This document shows, piece after piece, positions 51,260-60,599 of a stretch of 64,000 nucleotides of DNA. The stretch is taken from positions 124,001 through 188,000 of the forward strand of contig JBKDKX010000002.1 in the NCBI GenBank assembly GCA_046344715.1. Reading direction: 5' to 3'. Each line of letters begins with the position of its first letter. The first letter of the stretch is position 1. Under the pieces are notes generated by a model. The model was not told where the DNA came from. It saw only the letters and a program-made list of their open reading frames with translations, and did no database searches. Source of the DNA: CAZAQK01 sp046344715 (GTDB lineage Bacteria; Pseudomonadota; Alphaproteobacteria; Rickettsiales; SXRF01). A program made the translations under genes and the position numbers.

Positions 51260-52302
51260 GCGGCTTTTGCCTTTGCGAACGCTACGGTTTGGCGTGTGCC
51301 GGTGTCGCTTGCTTTCTTTGCAAGATCTACTAGTTCCAGCACGTGTGCGGCGGATTGCACGCTTGCCCATTCGCTGAAATCAGAAGTCTGCGGGTATTTT
51401 GGTTTGTAGCCTTTAAGAGATTTGTGGAACAATACATCAAACTGGCGCAGGTAAATATCATTTCCGTTTGGTAATTTTTCGCATTCCAGCTTTTTGCCGA
51501 GGGGGTATTCCGGGCTTACGAGTGTAAGCTCTTCTTTGATTAAATCAGCATAGAGCGTACCTTTTTCTGCCACAATCTGTACTGCCATATTTGCAGTACG
51601 CTGTAGGAAATCCAGCTGCACAGCAACATTTTTGTCCGCATATTCCATAATGATGTGCGCACTATCCTCCACATCAATTTCAAGGCCACTGAGCTTGGCG
51701 CGGCTGCACTGCAATGATTGTGGCCAGCCGAACAGCCATGTGGCGTAATCAATCTCGTGGCTCAGTTCCAGCAGTGCGCCACCACCGAGTTTTTCCTGCG
51801 CGCTCACACCTGTGCGATAATCAGATTCTGGCCGCCAGTCTGGCAGGTATTGTCCTACCTCGATACGTGCGGTGTGCACCTTGCCAAGTGTATTGTTGTT
51901 TATCAACGAACGTATGGTGTGCAAGGCAGGTAGGAAGCGCAGCACATAGCCAACCATGATAAATCCGGTGGAGGTGCGGCAGGTGTTCAGAAATGCATCT
52001 ATACCTTTGCTGTTTGCTGCTAGTGGTTTTTCAATGAACATGGGAATATTGCGTTTGGTAAATTCACTGGCATTGTTGATATGTTCACTGGCTGGTGAAG
52101 AAATCAGCACCGCATCTGGCGTAAACGCCAATGCTTCATCCATATTAGAAAACATAAGGTTTGCACCTTCTGGTACAGCCATATCACCGCGCGTATGCTG
52201 GCGGTATACGGCAATCTCAGCATCCGGCAGCAGCGTGCGCGCATTGCGCAAGTGACGCTTGCCGATACTGCCTAAACTGATGGAAAGAATCTTATGCGGC
52301 AT
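51256..52302 (-). CDS. Gfo/Idh/MocA oxidoreductase, PtmF-like
   Basis: 348 residues from ATG 52302 (GTG and TTG codons directly before are alternatives). LGSIGKRHLRNART, MFIEKPLAAN and SHEIDYATWLFG with the same GQYLPDWRP motif as the 38680 product. In Campylobacter such an enzyme (PtmF) works with PtmA in making the glucosamine phosphate that feeds GDP-GlcNAc. It overlaps the ends of both flanking genes, implying coupling. Confidence 0.82.
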   Translation of the reverse strand: MPHKILSISLGSIGKRHLRNARTLLPDAEIAVYRQHTRGDMAVPEGANLMFSNMDEALAFTPDAVLISSPASEHINNASEFTKRNIPMFIEKPLAANSKGIDAFLNTCRTSTGFIMVGYVLRFLPALHTIRSLINNNTLGKVHTARIEVGQYLPDWRPESDYRTGVSAQEKLGGGALLELSHEIDYATWLFGWPQSLQCSRAKLSGLEIDVEDSAHIIMEYADKNVAVQLDFLQRTANMAVQIVAEKGTLYADLIKEELTLVSPEYPLGKKLECEKLPNGNDIYLRQFDVLFHKSLKGYKPKYPQTSDFSEWASVQSAAHVLELVDLAKKASDTGTRQTVAFAKAKAA

Positions 52303-53353
52303 CACCAAAGTCTTTCCACAGGATTGGTTGATCGTGTTGTTTGTCGCACTTCAGTGTTTTGCCGCAGATTTTATCAATTTCAAATGGCTCAACTGCTCCT
52401 TGTGTCCACGGGCGTTTGACCCCGAGCATATCAGCAGAAATTTTTGTACCCGCCTTAAGATTTGGTACCGCACACACCACGCTTTTGCGAATGAGCGGAC
52501 GGTTGGCTGCCTCGGCAGAAACAGGTTTCTTAACGCCATCGCCCAGTGAGGCACTGGCGTCGCGCACAGCTTTTACCAGTGTTTTCAACTCAGGAATATC
52601 CACTGATGCCTTGTGGTCTGGCCCAGGAAGATTCTTATCCAGCGTATAATGTTTTTCAATCATGGCTGCACCGAGGCCTGCGGAAACCACAGCTGCCACA
52701 TGTCCTTCCGTGTGGTCAGAGTAACCAACCGGCAGGCCAAACCTATCACGCATGGTGATGATGGCTTTGAGGTTTGCCTGTTCAATCGGGGCGGGGTATT
52801 CTGACAGGCAGTGCATGAGTGCCAGTTCGCGCTTATGCGGCTTTACCCACTCCAGTGCGCGCGCTACTTCGTCCATATCGCTTGCACCGGTGGAGATGAG
52901 CAGGCTTTTGAACCGTTTTGCCATATGCTCAAGCAGCGGCTTATTAGAAATTTCTGGCGATGGCACTTTTACTGTTGTTACACCGAGTTTATCCGCAAGA
53001 AAATCCACACTGTTATGCTCAAATGCCGTGCATAAAAAACCAACCTTACGCTCTTTACAGTAATTGAATGCTTTGATAAGCCACTCATCCGGCAGTTCCA
53101 GTTTTTTGGCCATTGCTAGCTGTGAATCGCCTTGTCCGGCTTTTTGCTGATAATCAGTGGAAGCAGCATAAGTAGAAATTTCTTCTTCGGAGATAAAGCG
53201 TTGCAGCTTGATGATATCAAGCCCTGCATCAATGCCCGCATCAATAAGCTTAAACAGCAAGTCTTCCTGCCGATTGTGGTTTACGCCAATCTCACCAATG
53301 ACGATGCAGCGCTCGCCGGGGTTAAAATTGAATTGTTTTGATACAAAATCCAT
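52292..53353 (-). CDS. legI: Nonulosonic (legionaminic) acid synthase, NeuB family
   Basis: 353 residues from ATG 53353 with GGAG upstream. TIM-barrel motifs GEIGVNHN, KLQ, VPSPEISN and GYSDHTEG, then EKHYTLDKNLPGPDHKAS; a C-terminal antifreeze-like SAF domain (about 285-353, AGTKISADMLGVKRP). Condenses a 6-deoxy-di-N-acyl hexose with phosphoenolpyruvate. Legionaminate is the likely product given LegB/C/G in the locus; pseudaminate or sialate are less likely. Confidence 0.92.
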   Translation of the reverse strand: MDFVSKQFNFNPGERCIVIGEIGVNHNRQEDLLFKLIDAGIDAGLDIIKLQRFISEEEISTYAASTDYQQKAGQGDSQLAMAKKLELPDEWLIKAFNYCKERKVGFLCTAFEHNSVDFLADKLGVTTVKVPSPEISNKPLLEHMAKRFKSLLISTGASDMDEVARALEWVKPHKRELALMHCLSEYPAPIEQANLKAIITMRDRFGLPVGYSDHTEGHVAAVVSAGLGAAMIEKHYTLDKNLPGPDHKASVDIPELKTLVKAVRDASASLGDGVKKPVSAEAANRPLIRKSVVCAVPNLKAGTKISADMLGVKRPWTQGAVEPFEIDKICGKTLKCDKQHDQPILWKDFGDAA

Positions 53354-53355
53354 AC

Positions 53356-54396
53356 TTATCTCCAGAAGATTATTTTTGCAGAATCGGGCGCGATTCCGGT
53401 ATGTTGTTTCCATTCATCAACCATATGCGCATACGCTGCCGTATCAATAATCCGCTTGCCAATATAGAAGGTTGCGGTGCTTGTTGCATTGCTTTTTTTG
53501 AAGAGGAGCAGGGGGTCATCGGCCGCTGTACTGCGCCCGCCCGTCATGTTTACGAAGGTAATGCCACTTTCCATCAACGCGCGTGACATAGCGAATAAAC
53601 TGAGGTTTCCTGCGCCAAGTCGTGCATATTCAGGCAGGCTGGCGCCCAGATGGTAAAGCCCACATATGCCATGTACCACCGCCATGGATACGGCTACTAG
53701 ATTTTCACCTGCAAACGCGCCGAATAAGCGCAGGCCATTTTTTCCCAGTGACAACATATGATTCCAGTATGCATCATCGTACCAGAAAAATTCCGGCGCG
53801 TTATTGCGGGTCATGGTGTCTGCGTACAGATGTCTGAAGGCAGGCAAATATTCAGGCAATGATAGTTCTCTGGCAGTCAATCCCTCGCGCTCAGCTTTTC
53901 GCAGCATATTGCGAGTTTTTGAGCCAAGCAGTGATAGCAATTCGCCTTCCGTTTTTGGCAAAATAGATGCGGCCAGCGTGCGGTTCGCTTCCACTTTTGT
54001 ATCAGGATGCGCAAAAACTTCGTTCTTATTAAACGGACTAAAGCGCACGAATTCGGTTATAATATTTTTCTCAGCCGTATATGCATCGAATGCCTGCCAT
54101 GAGGTTTTAAGAAAATGCGTGTCACGAGTAGTTGCAATCGGGCCGGTATAGCCATAAATGCCGCTAATGTCGTAATGCCCTGTGGGCTTATCCGCTATCA
54201 TTACTGGTGTAAGCAAAAATGGATAAATGAAGTGCTCATTGCCGGATGTGAAGTGCCATAACAACGCTTCAGAGTTTTTAATGCGCAGGCTATAGGCCAG
54301 ATGGTACTCAGGTAAATACGTGCAATCAATTTCACCAAAATGTGAAAGTACACTGCGCCAGCTGGTGCAATCGGCAGCGTTAATGAGCGCGTACAT
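53356..54396 (-). CDS. FemAB/GNAT-like acyltransferase
   Basis: 346 residues, two GNAT-like halves. The second half has KTRNMLRKAEREGL, FGAFAGENLVAVSMAVVHG and YHLGAS, typical of peptidyl/FemAB or BioF2-like acetyltransferases. It lies between legG and legI (2 bp from legI, 17-bp overlap with legG). The usual LegH acetyltransferase is missing, so this enzyme may add the second N-acyl group, or an unusual acyl group, to the nonulosonate precursor. This is an inference from context. Confidence 0.72.
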   Translation of the reverse strand: MYALINAADCTSWRSVLSHFGEIDCTYLPEYHLAYSLRIKNSEALLWHFTSGNEHFIYPFLLTPVMIADKPTGHYDISGIYGYTGPIATTRDTHFLKTSWQAFDAYTAEKNIITEFVRFSPFNKNEVFAHPDTKVEANRTLAASILPKTEGELLSLLGSKTRNMLRKAEREGLTARELSLPEYLPAFRHLYADTMTRNNAPEFFWYDDAYWNHMLSLGKNGLRLFGAFAGENLVAVSMAVVHGICGLYHLGASLPEYARLGAGNLSLFAMSRALMESGITFVNMTGGRSTAADDPLLLFKKSNATSTATFYIGKRIIDTAAYAHMVDEWKQHTGIAPDSAKIIFWR

Positions 54397-55546
54397 GCAG
54401 TGGATCTACAAAACGTTTGGCTACCAATCTGGACTTGTCATGTGGTTTTTTCAGCGTATCCAGAATCAATGTCAGCGTGTTTGATTGCACATATGGATTA
54501 TTGTCAGACAATACATCGCGGAAATCAGCAGAAGATACCGTTTGTATAGCATCTTTGATTGCCGCCAGTTCCAGCGGTGCATGAACAACATTGTCGCCAT
54601 GCACGCGGCCTTGCTGGCGTGCACCGATATTGACTACAGGCAGCCTGAAACTCGGTGCTTCCCATAGGCCACTGGAGGAGTTGCCAATCATATAAAGCGC
54701 TGATGCCATAGCGGCGTAATATTTCTCAGCGCCGAGATTTTCATGTAAATACACATGCGTGTGTTTTTCTGCATAGGCTTTTAGTTTTTCAAAGAATATC
54801 CGGCTGTCCTGATCTGGATTTGGCGCAGTGAGGATAATGGTATCTCTAATCACATCCAATGCAGCGAGGAACACATCAATCTGTTTTTCAGGTAGTACGC
54901 TATCAAAAGAGGTGGGATGAAATGTGGCAAGCACGAAAGGTTCTTTTGGTTTCAAGCCGAGTGCTTTGCGTATGTCTGGTACAGTGTTGGCATAGGCGGA
55001 AAGTTCAGTCAGAGCGGGTTCACCGGTAGTGAGTACACGCCAGCTTTCCTCACCCATGGCAAGCAGACGCATGCTATGCTCCGGTAAAGCGGTTAAATGG
55101 AGATGCGCCAGACAACTTAACGCATAGCGCGTCTGGTTATCGGCGGATCCTTGCGTTATGTCGCCGCCGGAGTGGTGCACAATCGGGATGTGCAACATGG
55201 AAGCGGCATTAGCAACTGGCAGCATTTCCCAGCGATCGCCTAAAATAAATACGTAGTCTGGGTTGCCTTCTGATAATATACGCACTGCTTCACTGGCTGC
55301 ACGTGCATAGGCTGCTGCTATTTGTTGTGGTGTATCATCCTGCTCGCGCAGGAAATCCATAGTGTCGTGGATGGGTAATCCATCTTTTCTGATTTGTGCA
55401 ATGGAATTGCCATAACGCTGCAAAAGGTGACTGCCGCCTGCAACAATTTTTGTGGTTATGGCAGCGTCTTGTAATGACGCGCGCATCACGGGCCTAAGGC
55501 TTGCATAATCGGATCGGCTGAAGGTAAAGAAATACACGCTCGCCAT
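54380..55546 (-). CDS. legG: Hydrolysing GDP/UDP-N-acetyl sugar 2-epimerase (NeuC/LegG family)
   Basis: 388 residues. FSRSDYASLRP at the N-terminus, GDRWEML, HHSGGDITQGSADNQTR and the C-terminal NSSSGLWEAP with NIGARQQGR match NeuC/LegG enzymes. It removes the nucleotide and inverts C2, giving the free sugar for LegI. The stop of the next upstream gene touches its start. Confidence 0.9.
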   Translation of the reverse strand: MASVYFFTFSRSDYASLRPVMRASLQDAAITTKIVAGGSHLLQRYGNSIAQIRKDGLPIHDTMDFLREQDDTPQQIAAAYARAASEAVRILSEGNPDYVFILGDRWEMLPVANAASMLHIPIVHHSGGDITQGSADNQTRYALSCLAHLHLTALPEHSMRLLAMGEESWRVLTTGEPALTELSAYANTVPDIRKALGLKPKEPFVLATFHPTSFDSVLPEKQIDVFLAALDVIRDTIILTAPNPDQDSRIFFEKLKAYAEKHTHVYLHENLGAEKYYAAMASALYMIGNSSSGLWEAPSFRLPVVNIGARQQGRVHGDNVVHAPLELAAIKDAIQTVSSADFRDVLSDNNPYVQSNTLTLILDTLKKPHDKSRLVAKRFVDPLHVRAH

Positions 55547-56239
55547 TTACTGCGCTTTCCTGAACTGGCAGTGGAATTCTTCGATTTTCTGTTGTGCTGC
55601 TGCGTCGCTACGCGAGATAACATCAATCGCAATCGGTGTAAAAAACTGGCCGAACAATGTGTCAATTTCTTTTCGGTTAAAAAAATGTGACACGCCCATG
55701 TTGCTGCAGGGACCAGAGGAAATATCATCAAATGTAGCGGATTCCAGCGATTTCCCTGTCCCAAAGCCGGTAGTGTTTGTACCCCAGAGTTTAGTGTAAA
55801 ACAGTCCTTTTGGCTTAAGTACGCGGGAAATTTCTGCCAGCGCTTTGCTTATGACTTCATTGGTGTTTGCATAGAGCGCAAATATATCAATCACCACGTC
55901 AAATGTGGCATCTGCCCACGGCAGGGTCATGAAATTGCCGACTTGAAGATCTGGTGCAGGGCTTCCAATACCTTGATTTTCAATGCGCAGACGATTGCCA
56001 GCAAGCTCGATTGCTGTGGGCGAAACATCAATAGCAGAAACCGCAAAACCTTCACGGTGCAGGAACCATACATTTGCTCCCGGGCCGCAGCCAACTTCAA
56101 GTACACGCACGTTGCTTTTTTCGGCATTCTTAAAATTACGCCCCATAAAGCGCACCAAATCTTCAGGTGGGTAGCGCCCCCAGGCGCGGCTTTTGAATTT
56201 CTGGTCCCAGTGGTTGGTATAATCTTTCGCTGCACTCAT
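55547..56239 (-). CDS. Class I SAM-dependent methyltransferase
   Basis: 230 residues. SAM motifs LEVGCGPGANVWFL, AIDVSP and LKPKGLFYTKLWG. Its start overlaps the FAD-enzyme gene by ATGA and its stop abuts legG. The second methyltransferase of the locus; either may methylate the nonulosonate. The 'HWDQKF' N-terminus is seen in glycan-cluster methyltransferases. Confidence 0.85.
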   Translation of the reverse strand: MSAAKDYTNHWDQKFKSRAWGRYPPEDLVRFMGRNFKNAEKSNVRVLEVGCGPGANVWFLHREGFAVSAIDVSPTAIELAGNRLRIENQGIGSPAPDLQVGNFMTLPWADATFDVVIDIFALYANTNEVISKALAEISRVLKPKGLFYTKLWGTNTTGFGTGKSLESATFDDISSGPCSNMGVSHFFNRKEIDTLFGQFFTPIAIDVISRSDAAAQQKIEEFHCQFRKAQ

Positions 56240-57588
56240 GCCGCCACCAGATCATTGATCTTGAAAGAATCTAGATAAATCTCACGGCGGAAGAACGGCT
56301 TCACATCGCGGAAAATAATGCGCGGATTGCGCTTTTTTACTTCATCATTGAATTCTTTTATTTTTTCATCATATCCAAGCTTTGCTACTTTGAACGTTAC
56401 CGGTGCGCGGATGATATGATGATCAATCAGCTCTGCATCGCGCGAAACAATATTGAGCGCTTTACATTCATCCCAGATTTTTCCGTGCATCTCGGCGGCG
56501 TTTTTCCACGTGTCGGATTCAGTATTAGCAGGGCACTCGCAGGTGATAAAGCTTGCACCATCTTCGCGTGTCTGGCCACTATATATGCCGGCAGATGCGG
56601 TGCGGTAGGTGATGCCATCCGGATCAAAATTTTGTAGATAGGTGAAATCCTTGATGTTTTCCTTCTTCGTAATCAGCGTAGCAAAAATCATGGGTGTGCC
56701 AGAAATATATTCGCTCGCGTCAAATTCAAAACCCATGAGAGAGGAGAGTGCTTTTATGTTATCATTCGTCCATATAATCTGATCAGCTTCGATGGTTCGC
56801 TTATCGGTTTTTATAATAATTTTTCCGGTGGTATTTTCTATCGCCTGAATATTCTCGCTGAGGCATATCGTTGCGCCTTTGGCTTCCAGCCATGTTACAG
56901 TGCGGTCACACCAGCCGCGCATGGCCTCGCCAGAATCAGGATAGATTGATACTAGATCATCCACTTTGCCGATGGCCTTGCGGCGCGCTGCAAGCACACT
57001 GTCCAGCCATGGGTCTGATTTTTTGAGTGCTATCATTTTATCATCATCAAGAAATTTAAGGCGACCCAATGATGTTTTGGAAATGGCATCTGGCTGTGCT
57101 TTCGATGCTGCGATATTGTACACATGCTTGAAGATGTTAGCGTAAATGCCACCGGCTGTTTTGCCGTAACGATCTTCCAATAGTTCCGCCAAAGTGGTGG
57201 GGGCAGGGCGATTACCTGCTGATTTCGCCAGTTCGAGCAGTTCCGTTTTTATGCGTTCCTTGGTGGCGTTATCAAGCGAGGCAAGGTCGGGAAGCGAATA
57301 ACCATCGGTCAGTATCTTATTGAATGCACTGACGGACACAAAATCAATAGTACGTACCTTCCCGCCCATAATTTCAGTGACGATATCCGCAAGGTCCTGC
57401 GGTATCGAATCAAACATATGCACGCCTTTATCTACCGCAAAACCTTTTAGGTTGATAGAGTAGGAAATGCCGCCAAAGAACGGATCACGATCCAGGATAT
57501 ACACTTTATTGCCTGGTTTTTTAAGCAGTTGCATTGCATCGCAAAATCCACGAAACCCAGCACCCACAATCACATATGTTTTACTCAT
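56236..57588 (-). CDS. FAD-dependent oxidoreductase, amine oxidase/protoporphyrinogen oxidase-like
   Basis: 450 residues. Dinucleotide motif VGAGFRGFCDAMQL, LDRD, then FGGISYSI, and the second conserved part at FAVDKGVHMFDS. The C-terminal third has no clear GD motif. The overall fold resembles NAD(P)-binding Rossmann proteins near UDP-galactopyranose mutase and protoporphyrinogen oxidase. Strong GAGG ribosome-binding site; first gene of a nine-gene run ending at 49050. Role in the glycan unknown. Confidence 0.78.
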   Translation of the reverse strand: MSKTYVIVGAGFRGFCDAMQLLKKPGNKVYILDRDPFFGGISYSINLKGFAVDKGVHMFDSIPQDLADIVTEIMGGKVRTIDFVSVSAFNKILTDGYSLPDLASLDNATKERIKTELLELAKSAGNRPAPTTLAELLEDRYGKTAGGIYANIFKHVYNIAASKAQPDAISKTSLGRLKFLDDDKMIALKKSDPWLDSVLAARRKAIGKVDDLVSIYPDSGEAMRGWCDRTVTWLEAKGATICLSENIQAIENTTGKIIIKTDKRTIEADQIIWTNDNIKALSSLMGFEFDASEYISGTPMIFATLITKKENIKDFTYLQNFDPDGITYRTASAGIYSGQTREDGASFITCECPANTESDTWKNAAEMHGKIWDECKALNIVSRDAELIDHHIIRAPVTFKVAKLGYDEKIKEFNDEVKKRNPRIIFRDVKPFFRREIYLDSFKINDLVAA

Positions 57589-57618
57589 TATTGCCTCAAT
57601 ATATTGTATGCCAAGCCG

Positions 57619-57647
57619 CTTATAGGCGAAAAAAATAGATTACACAA
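57619..57647 (-). promoter_or_regulatory. Putative promoter of the nine-gene nonulosonate operon
   Basis: On the minus strand TTGTGT (57647-57642), 17-nt spacer, TATAAG (57624-57619), about 30 bp before the FAD-enzyme ATG. All later genes down to 49050 overlap or nearly touch, so this may drive the whole unit. Confidence 0.4.
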
Positions 57648-57656
57648 CATAGCTGG

Positions 57657-58214
57657 TCAATTTGCGCCCTTACCTAAAACAATGGATAGGGTTTTTAGTA
57701 ATATTCTGATATCTAAAAGCAAATTATGATTTTGGGCATAGTCTAAATCATGAGCGAGTCGTTGCTCCGTGCCGATATTGCTGCGGCCATTGACTTGTGC
57801 AAGGCCGGTAATGCCCGGGCGCACAGTGTGACGCAGCTGCCAGTCAGCAGGTGTATAACTGCTTTCCTGCATTGGTGTGTCGGGGCGGGGGCCGACAAGG
57901 CTCATATCTCCAATCAGTACATTCCACAATTGCGGCAGCTCATCGATGCTGGTTTTTCGCAAAAAACGACCAACGGGTGTAATGCGGCTGTCACCATCGT
58001 TCGTTTGAAAGCCTTGTTTATCTGCGTCTGCAACCATGGATCGGAATTTATATAACTTAAAAGGCTTGCAGCCTTTGCCAATACGGGTTTGGCTGTATAT
58101 GGATCCTCCCTTGCTGGTCAGGTGTATTAACAGCCAGACCGGTACGAATACAGGCAGGAAAAGCACGGAGAGTGCGCAGAATGCAATAGTGCGGTCGAAA
58201 ATGATTTTGAACAT
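57657..58214 (-). CDS. Undecaprenyl-phosphate sugar phosphotransferase (PglC-like)
   Basis: 185 residues from ATG 58214, the short monotopic type. One N-terminal hydrophobic segment, then KFRSM, and the core RKTSIDELPQLWNVLIGDMSLVGPRP, followed by VRPGITGLAQVNGR. It transfers a sugar-1-phosphate to undecaprenyl phosphate, starting the glycan. It is divergent from legB and separated by 68 bp from the nonulosonate operon. Confidence 0.93.
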   Translation of the reverse strand: MFKIIFDRTIAFCALSVLFLPVFVPVWLLIHLTSKGGSIYSQTRIGKGCKPFKLYKFRSMVADADKQGFQTNDGDSRITPVGRFLRKTSIDELPQLWNVLIGDMSLVGPRPDTPMQESSYTPADWQLRHTVRPGITGLAQVNGRSNIGTEQRLAHDLDYAQNHNLLLDIRILLKTLSIVLGKGAN

Positions 58215-58283
58215 AAGTGATAATGACTTGAAGCGGGCAGTGTGGCTGATATAACAAGACCTTAATTTCACATTAGTACAGGT

Positions 58284-59297
58284 ATGGCGGATAAATTTCA
58301 AAATATTTTAATCACGGGTGCAGAAGGATTCATTGGTTCGCATTTGGTCGAAGCATTGTTAGCGCAGGGCAGGCATGTGCGCGCTATGGCGCTTTACAAC
58401 TCTTTTGGTCGGTATGGCTGGCTGGATACGCTGCCGGAAAAAACCCGCAAACAGATACAATTAGTCATGGGTGATGTGCGCGACCCGTTCTCCGTACGTG
58501 AGGCCATGCGCGGCATGGATGCCGTGATGCACCTTGCAGCACTTATTGCGATACCGTATTCATATAACGCCCCAGCATCGTATGTGGATGTGAATGTGAT
58601 GGGAACGCTCAATGTGCTTCAGGCGGCGCGTGATTTGGGCATTAAAAAAGTGGTACATACCTCCACATCGGAAGTGTATGGCACTGCGCAACAAGTGCCA
58701 ATTCCGGAGACGCACCCTTTGGTTGGTCAGTCGCCTTATTCAGCCAGTAAAATTGGTGCGGATCAGATGGCGGTTGCCTATTATCGCTCATTCGGAGTGC
58801 CGGTTGCTACTGCACGCCCTTTCAATACATACGGTCCACGCCAGTCGTTACGCGCGGTGATACCAACTATTATTTTGCAGGCACTGAGCGATAATCCACA
58901 GCTTTCACTTGGTTCGCTGCACCCAACGCGTGATTTTAATTATGTAGCAGATACGGCAGAAGGTATGATTGCAATTCTTGATAATCCTCGTTCCGTTGGT
59001 GAAACGATTAACATTGGTAGCGGTTTTGAAATCACGGTGGGTGATACCGTGAAACTCATCGGTGATCTTACCGGAAAAAAACTTGTAGTAAAAACGGATG
59101 ATGTTCGTATTCGCCCGGATGCCAGCGAAGTCGAGCGCTTATGCGCTGATGCGAGCAAAGCAAAATCACTTCTTGGCTGGGAATCAAAATTCTCTGGCAT
59201 GAGTGGACTTAAAGCTGGTCTTGTAAAAAGCGTTGAGTGGTTCGCACGGCCGGAAAATCGTGCACAGTATCACGATGTCCACCGCTACACGATCTAG
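58284..59297 (+). CDS. legB: NAD-dependent sugar 4,6-dehydratase (LegB-like)
   Basis: 337 residues, extended SDR. GAEGFIGSHLVEALL, TSTSEVYG, SPYSASKIGADQM (Tyr-Lys) and TRDFNYVADT match GDP/UDP-GlcNAc 4,6-dehydratases. It makes the 4-keto-6-deoxy intermediate used by the LegC aminotransferase 4 bp downstream. The GDP route is inferred from the PtmE-like gene. Confidence 0.9.
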   Translation: MADKFQNILITGAEGFIGSHLVEALLAQGRHVRAMALYNSFGRYGWLDTLPEKTRKQIQLVMGDVRDPFSVREAMRGMDAVMHLAALIAIPYSYNAPASYVDVNVMGTLNVLQAARDLGIKKVVHTSTSEVYGTAQQVPIPETHPLVGQSPYSASKIGADQMAVAYYRSFGVPVATARPFNTYGPRQSLRAVIPTIILQALSDNPQLSLGSLHPTRDFNYVADTAEGMIAILDNPRSVGETINIGSGFEITVGDTVKLIGDLTGKKLVVKTDDVRIRPDASEVERLCADASKAKSLLGWESKFSGMSGLKAGLVKSVEWFARPENRAQYHDVHRYTI

Positions 59298-59301
59298 TAT
59301 T

Positions 59302-60471
59302 ATGCCACAATCCACAGAAATTATTGCAGCGATTAATGCAGTGATAGGGCATGCAGAAAAACCCATATCGCTGCATGAGCCGTTATTTTCCGGCAATGAA
59401 AAAAAATATGTTTCGTCATGTATTGATGATGGGTGGGTGTCATCCGTTGGTGCGTTTGTTGACAAATTTGAGCAGGATTTGGCAGTATTTTGTGGCGCAA
59501 AATATGCCTGTGTAGTGGTGAATGGTACGGCGGCACTTCAGATGGCTTTGATAGTATCCGGCTTACAGCCGGACGAGGAAGTGCTCATCCCATCACTCAC
59601 TTTTGTTGCCACTGCCAATGCCGTGGTGCACGCCGGCGGTGTGCCGCATTTTGTTGATGTAGAAGAAACATCAATGGGTATCGATCCCGATGCGCTTTCT
59701 GCATACTTGAAGAGCATTGCCACTACAAAAAATGGTGTCACTACAAACAAAAAAAACGGCAGGCGCATACGTGCGCTTATGCCGGTGCATGTGTTTGGTC
59801 ATCCCTGCCAGCTTGATGTTTTGGCGAATCTTGCCAAAGAATATGGCCTTGCATTTATTGAGGATGCAACTGAGGCGCTCGGTTCAGAATATCATGGCAG
59901 AAAAATCGGTAGCGAGCATCTTTCTGTGTTGAGTTTTAATGGCAACAAAATCATCACCACGGGTGGTGGCGGTGCGATTCTTACCAATGATGAAGCAATC
60001 TATAAAAAACTGAAACATCTGACGACCACTGCCAAGCAGCCACATCGTTGGGCATTTATTCATGATGAGGTGGCGTGGAATTATCGCCTGCCGAACCTGA
60101 ATGCTGCGCTCGGCTGTGCGCAACTGGAGCAGATGCCAGCCTTCCTTGCGGCAAAGCGCGCACTGGCGGTAAAATATATTGCTGTGTTCAGCTCTATGAA
60201 GGATGTGCAGATAATAGCTGAGCCTTCTGGTACAAAAAGTAATTACTGGCTGGTATCCTTACGCAATCACAAAACAACATCTGGCTGGCTGGATGAAACA
60301 CTGGCGGCACTTCATGACGCAAAAATATTGTGCCGTCCGTTATGGACGCCACTGCACCAACTCCCTATGTATAAAGATATGCCGCGTGCTGATTTGCGGT
60401 GTACGGAAGCACTGGCGCAATCTGTCATTAATCTGCCTTCCAGTGTGAAATTGGGGCAAGGACTTCTATAA
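59302..60471 (+). CDS. legC: DegT/DnrJ/EryC1 sugar aminotransferase (LegC-like)
   Basis: 389 residues from ATG 59302, just after legB; the upstream extension overlaps legB. PLP Lys is K216 (SFNGNKIITTGGGG). GTAALQMAL and SLTFVATANAV are typical. Transfers an amino group from glutamate to C4 of the keto sugar. It has a short Lys/Thr-rich insertion around residues 138-157 of unknown use. Confidence 0.92.
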   Translation: MPQSTEIIAAINAVIGHAEKPISLHEPLFSGNEKKYVSSCIDDGWVSSVGAFVDKFEQDLAVFCGAKYACVVVNGTAALQMALIVSGLQPDEEVLIPSLTFVATANAVVHAGGVPHFVDVEETSMGIDPDALSAYLKSIATTKNGVTTNKKNGRRIRALMPVHVFGHPCQLDVLANLAKEYGLAFIEDATEALGSEYHGRKIGSEHLSVLSFNGNKIITTGGGGAILTNDEAIYKKLKHLTTTAKQPHRWAFIHDEVAWNYRLPNLNAALGCAQLEQMPAFLAAKRALAVKYIAVFSSMKDVQIIAEPSGTKSNYWLVSLRNHKTTSGWLDETLAALHDAKILCRPLWTPLHQLPMYKDMPRADLRCTEALAQSVINLPSSVKLGQGLL

Positions 60472-60519
60472 GCGATAATGAATCATTATAATTCAGTTGG
60501 TTGTTGGATATTGATTGAT

Positions 60520-60548
60520 TTGCGCTTCCTGCAAACATCGCGTATATG
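60520..60548 (+). promoter_or_regulatory. Putative gcvPA promoter
   Basis: TTGCGC (60520-60525), 17-nt spacer, TATATG (60543-60548), in the 128-bp gap before gcvPA, followed by AAGGA and the TTG start. I saw no glycine riboswitch in the leader. Confidence 0.3.
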
Positions 60549-60599
60549 TTATGGCCTGATACGCAAGAGTTCTAAGGCCACATATTTTAAGGATTTTGT

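Noticed and set aside
50549..51370. Longer LegF starting at 51370
   Set aside because: The extra 37 residues are basic and unconserved and lie within the upstream gene; ATG 51259 gives an ATGA overlap and the normal NeuA start.
60472..60599. Glycine riboswitch before gcvPA
   Set aside because: The 128-bp leader shows no tandem aptamer motifs; only a possible promoter and an AAGGA site.
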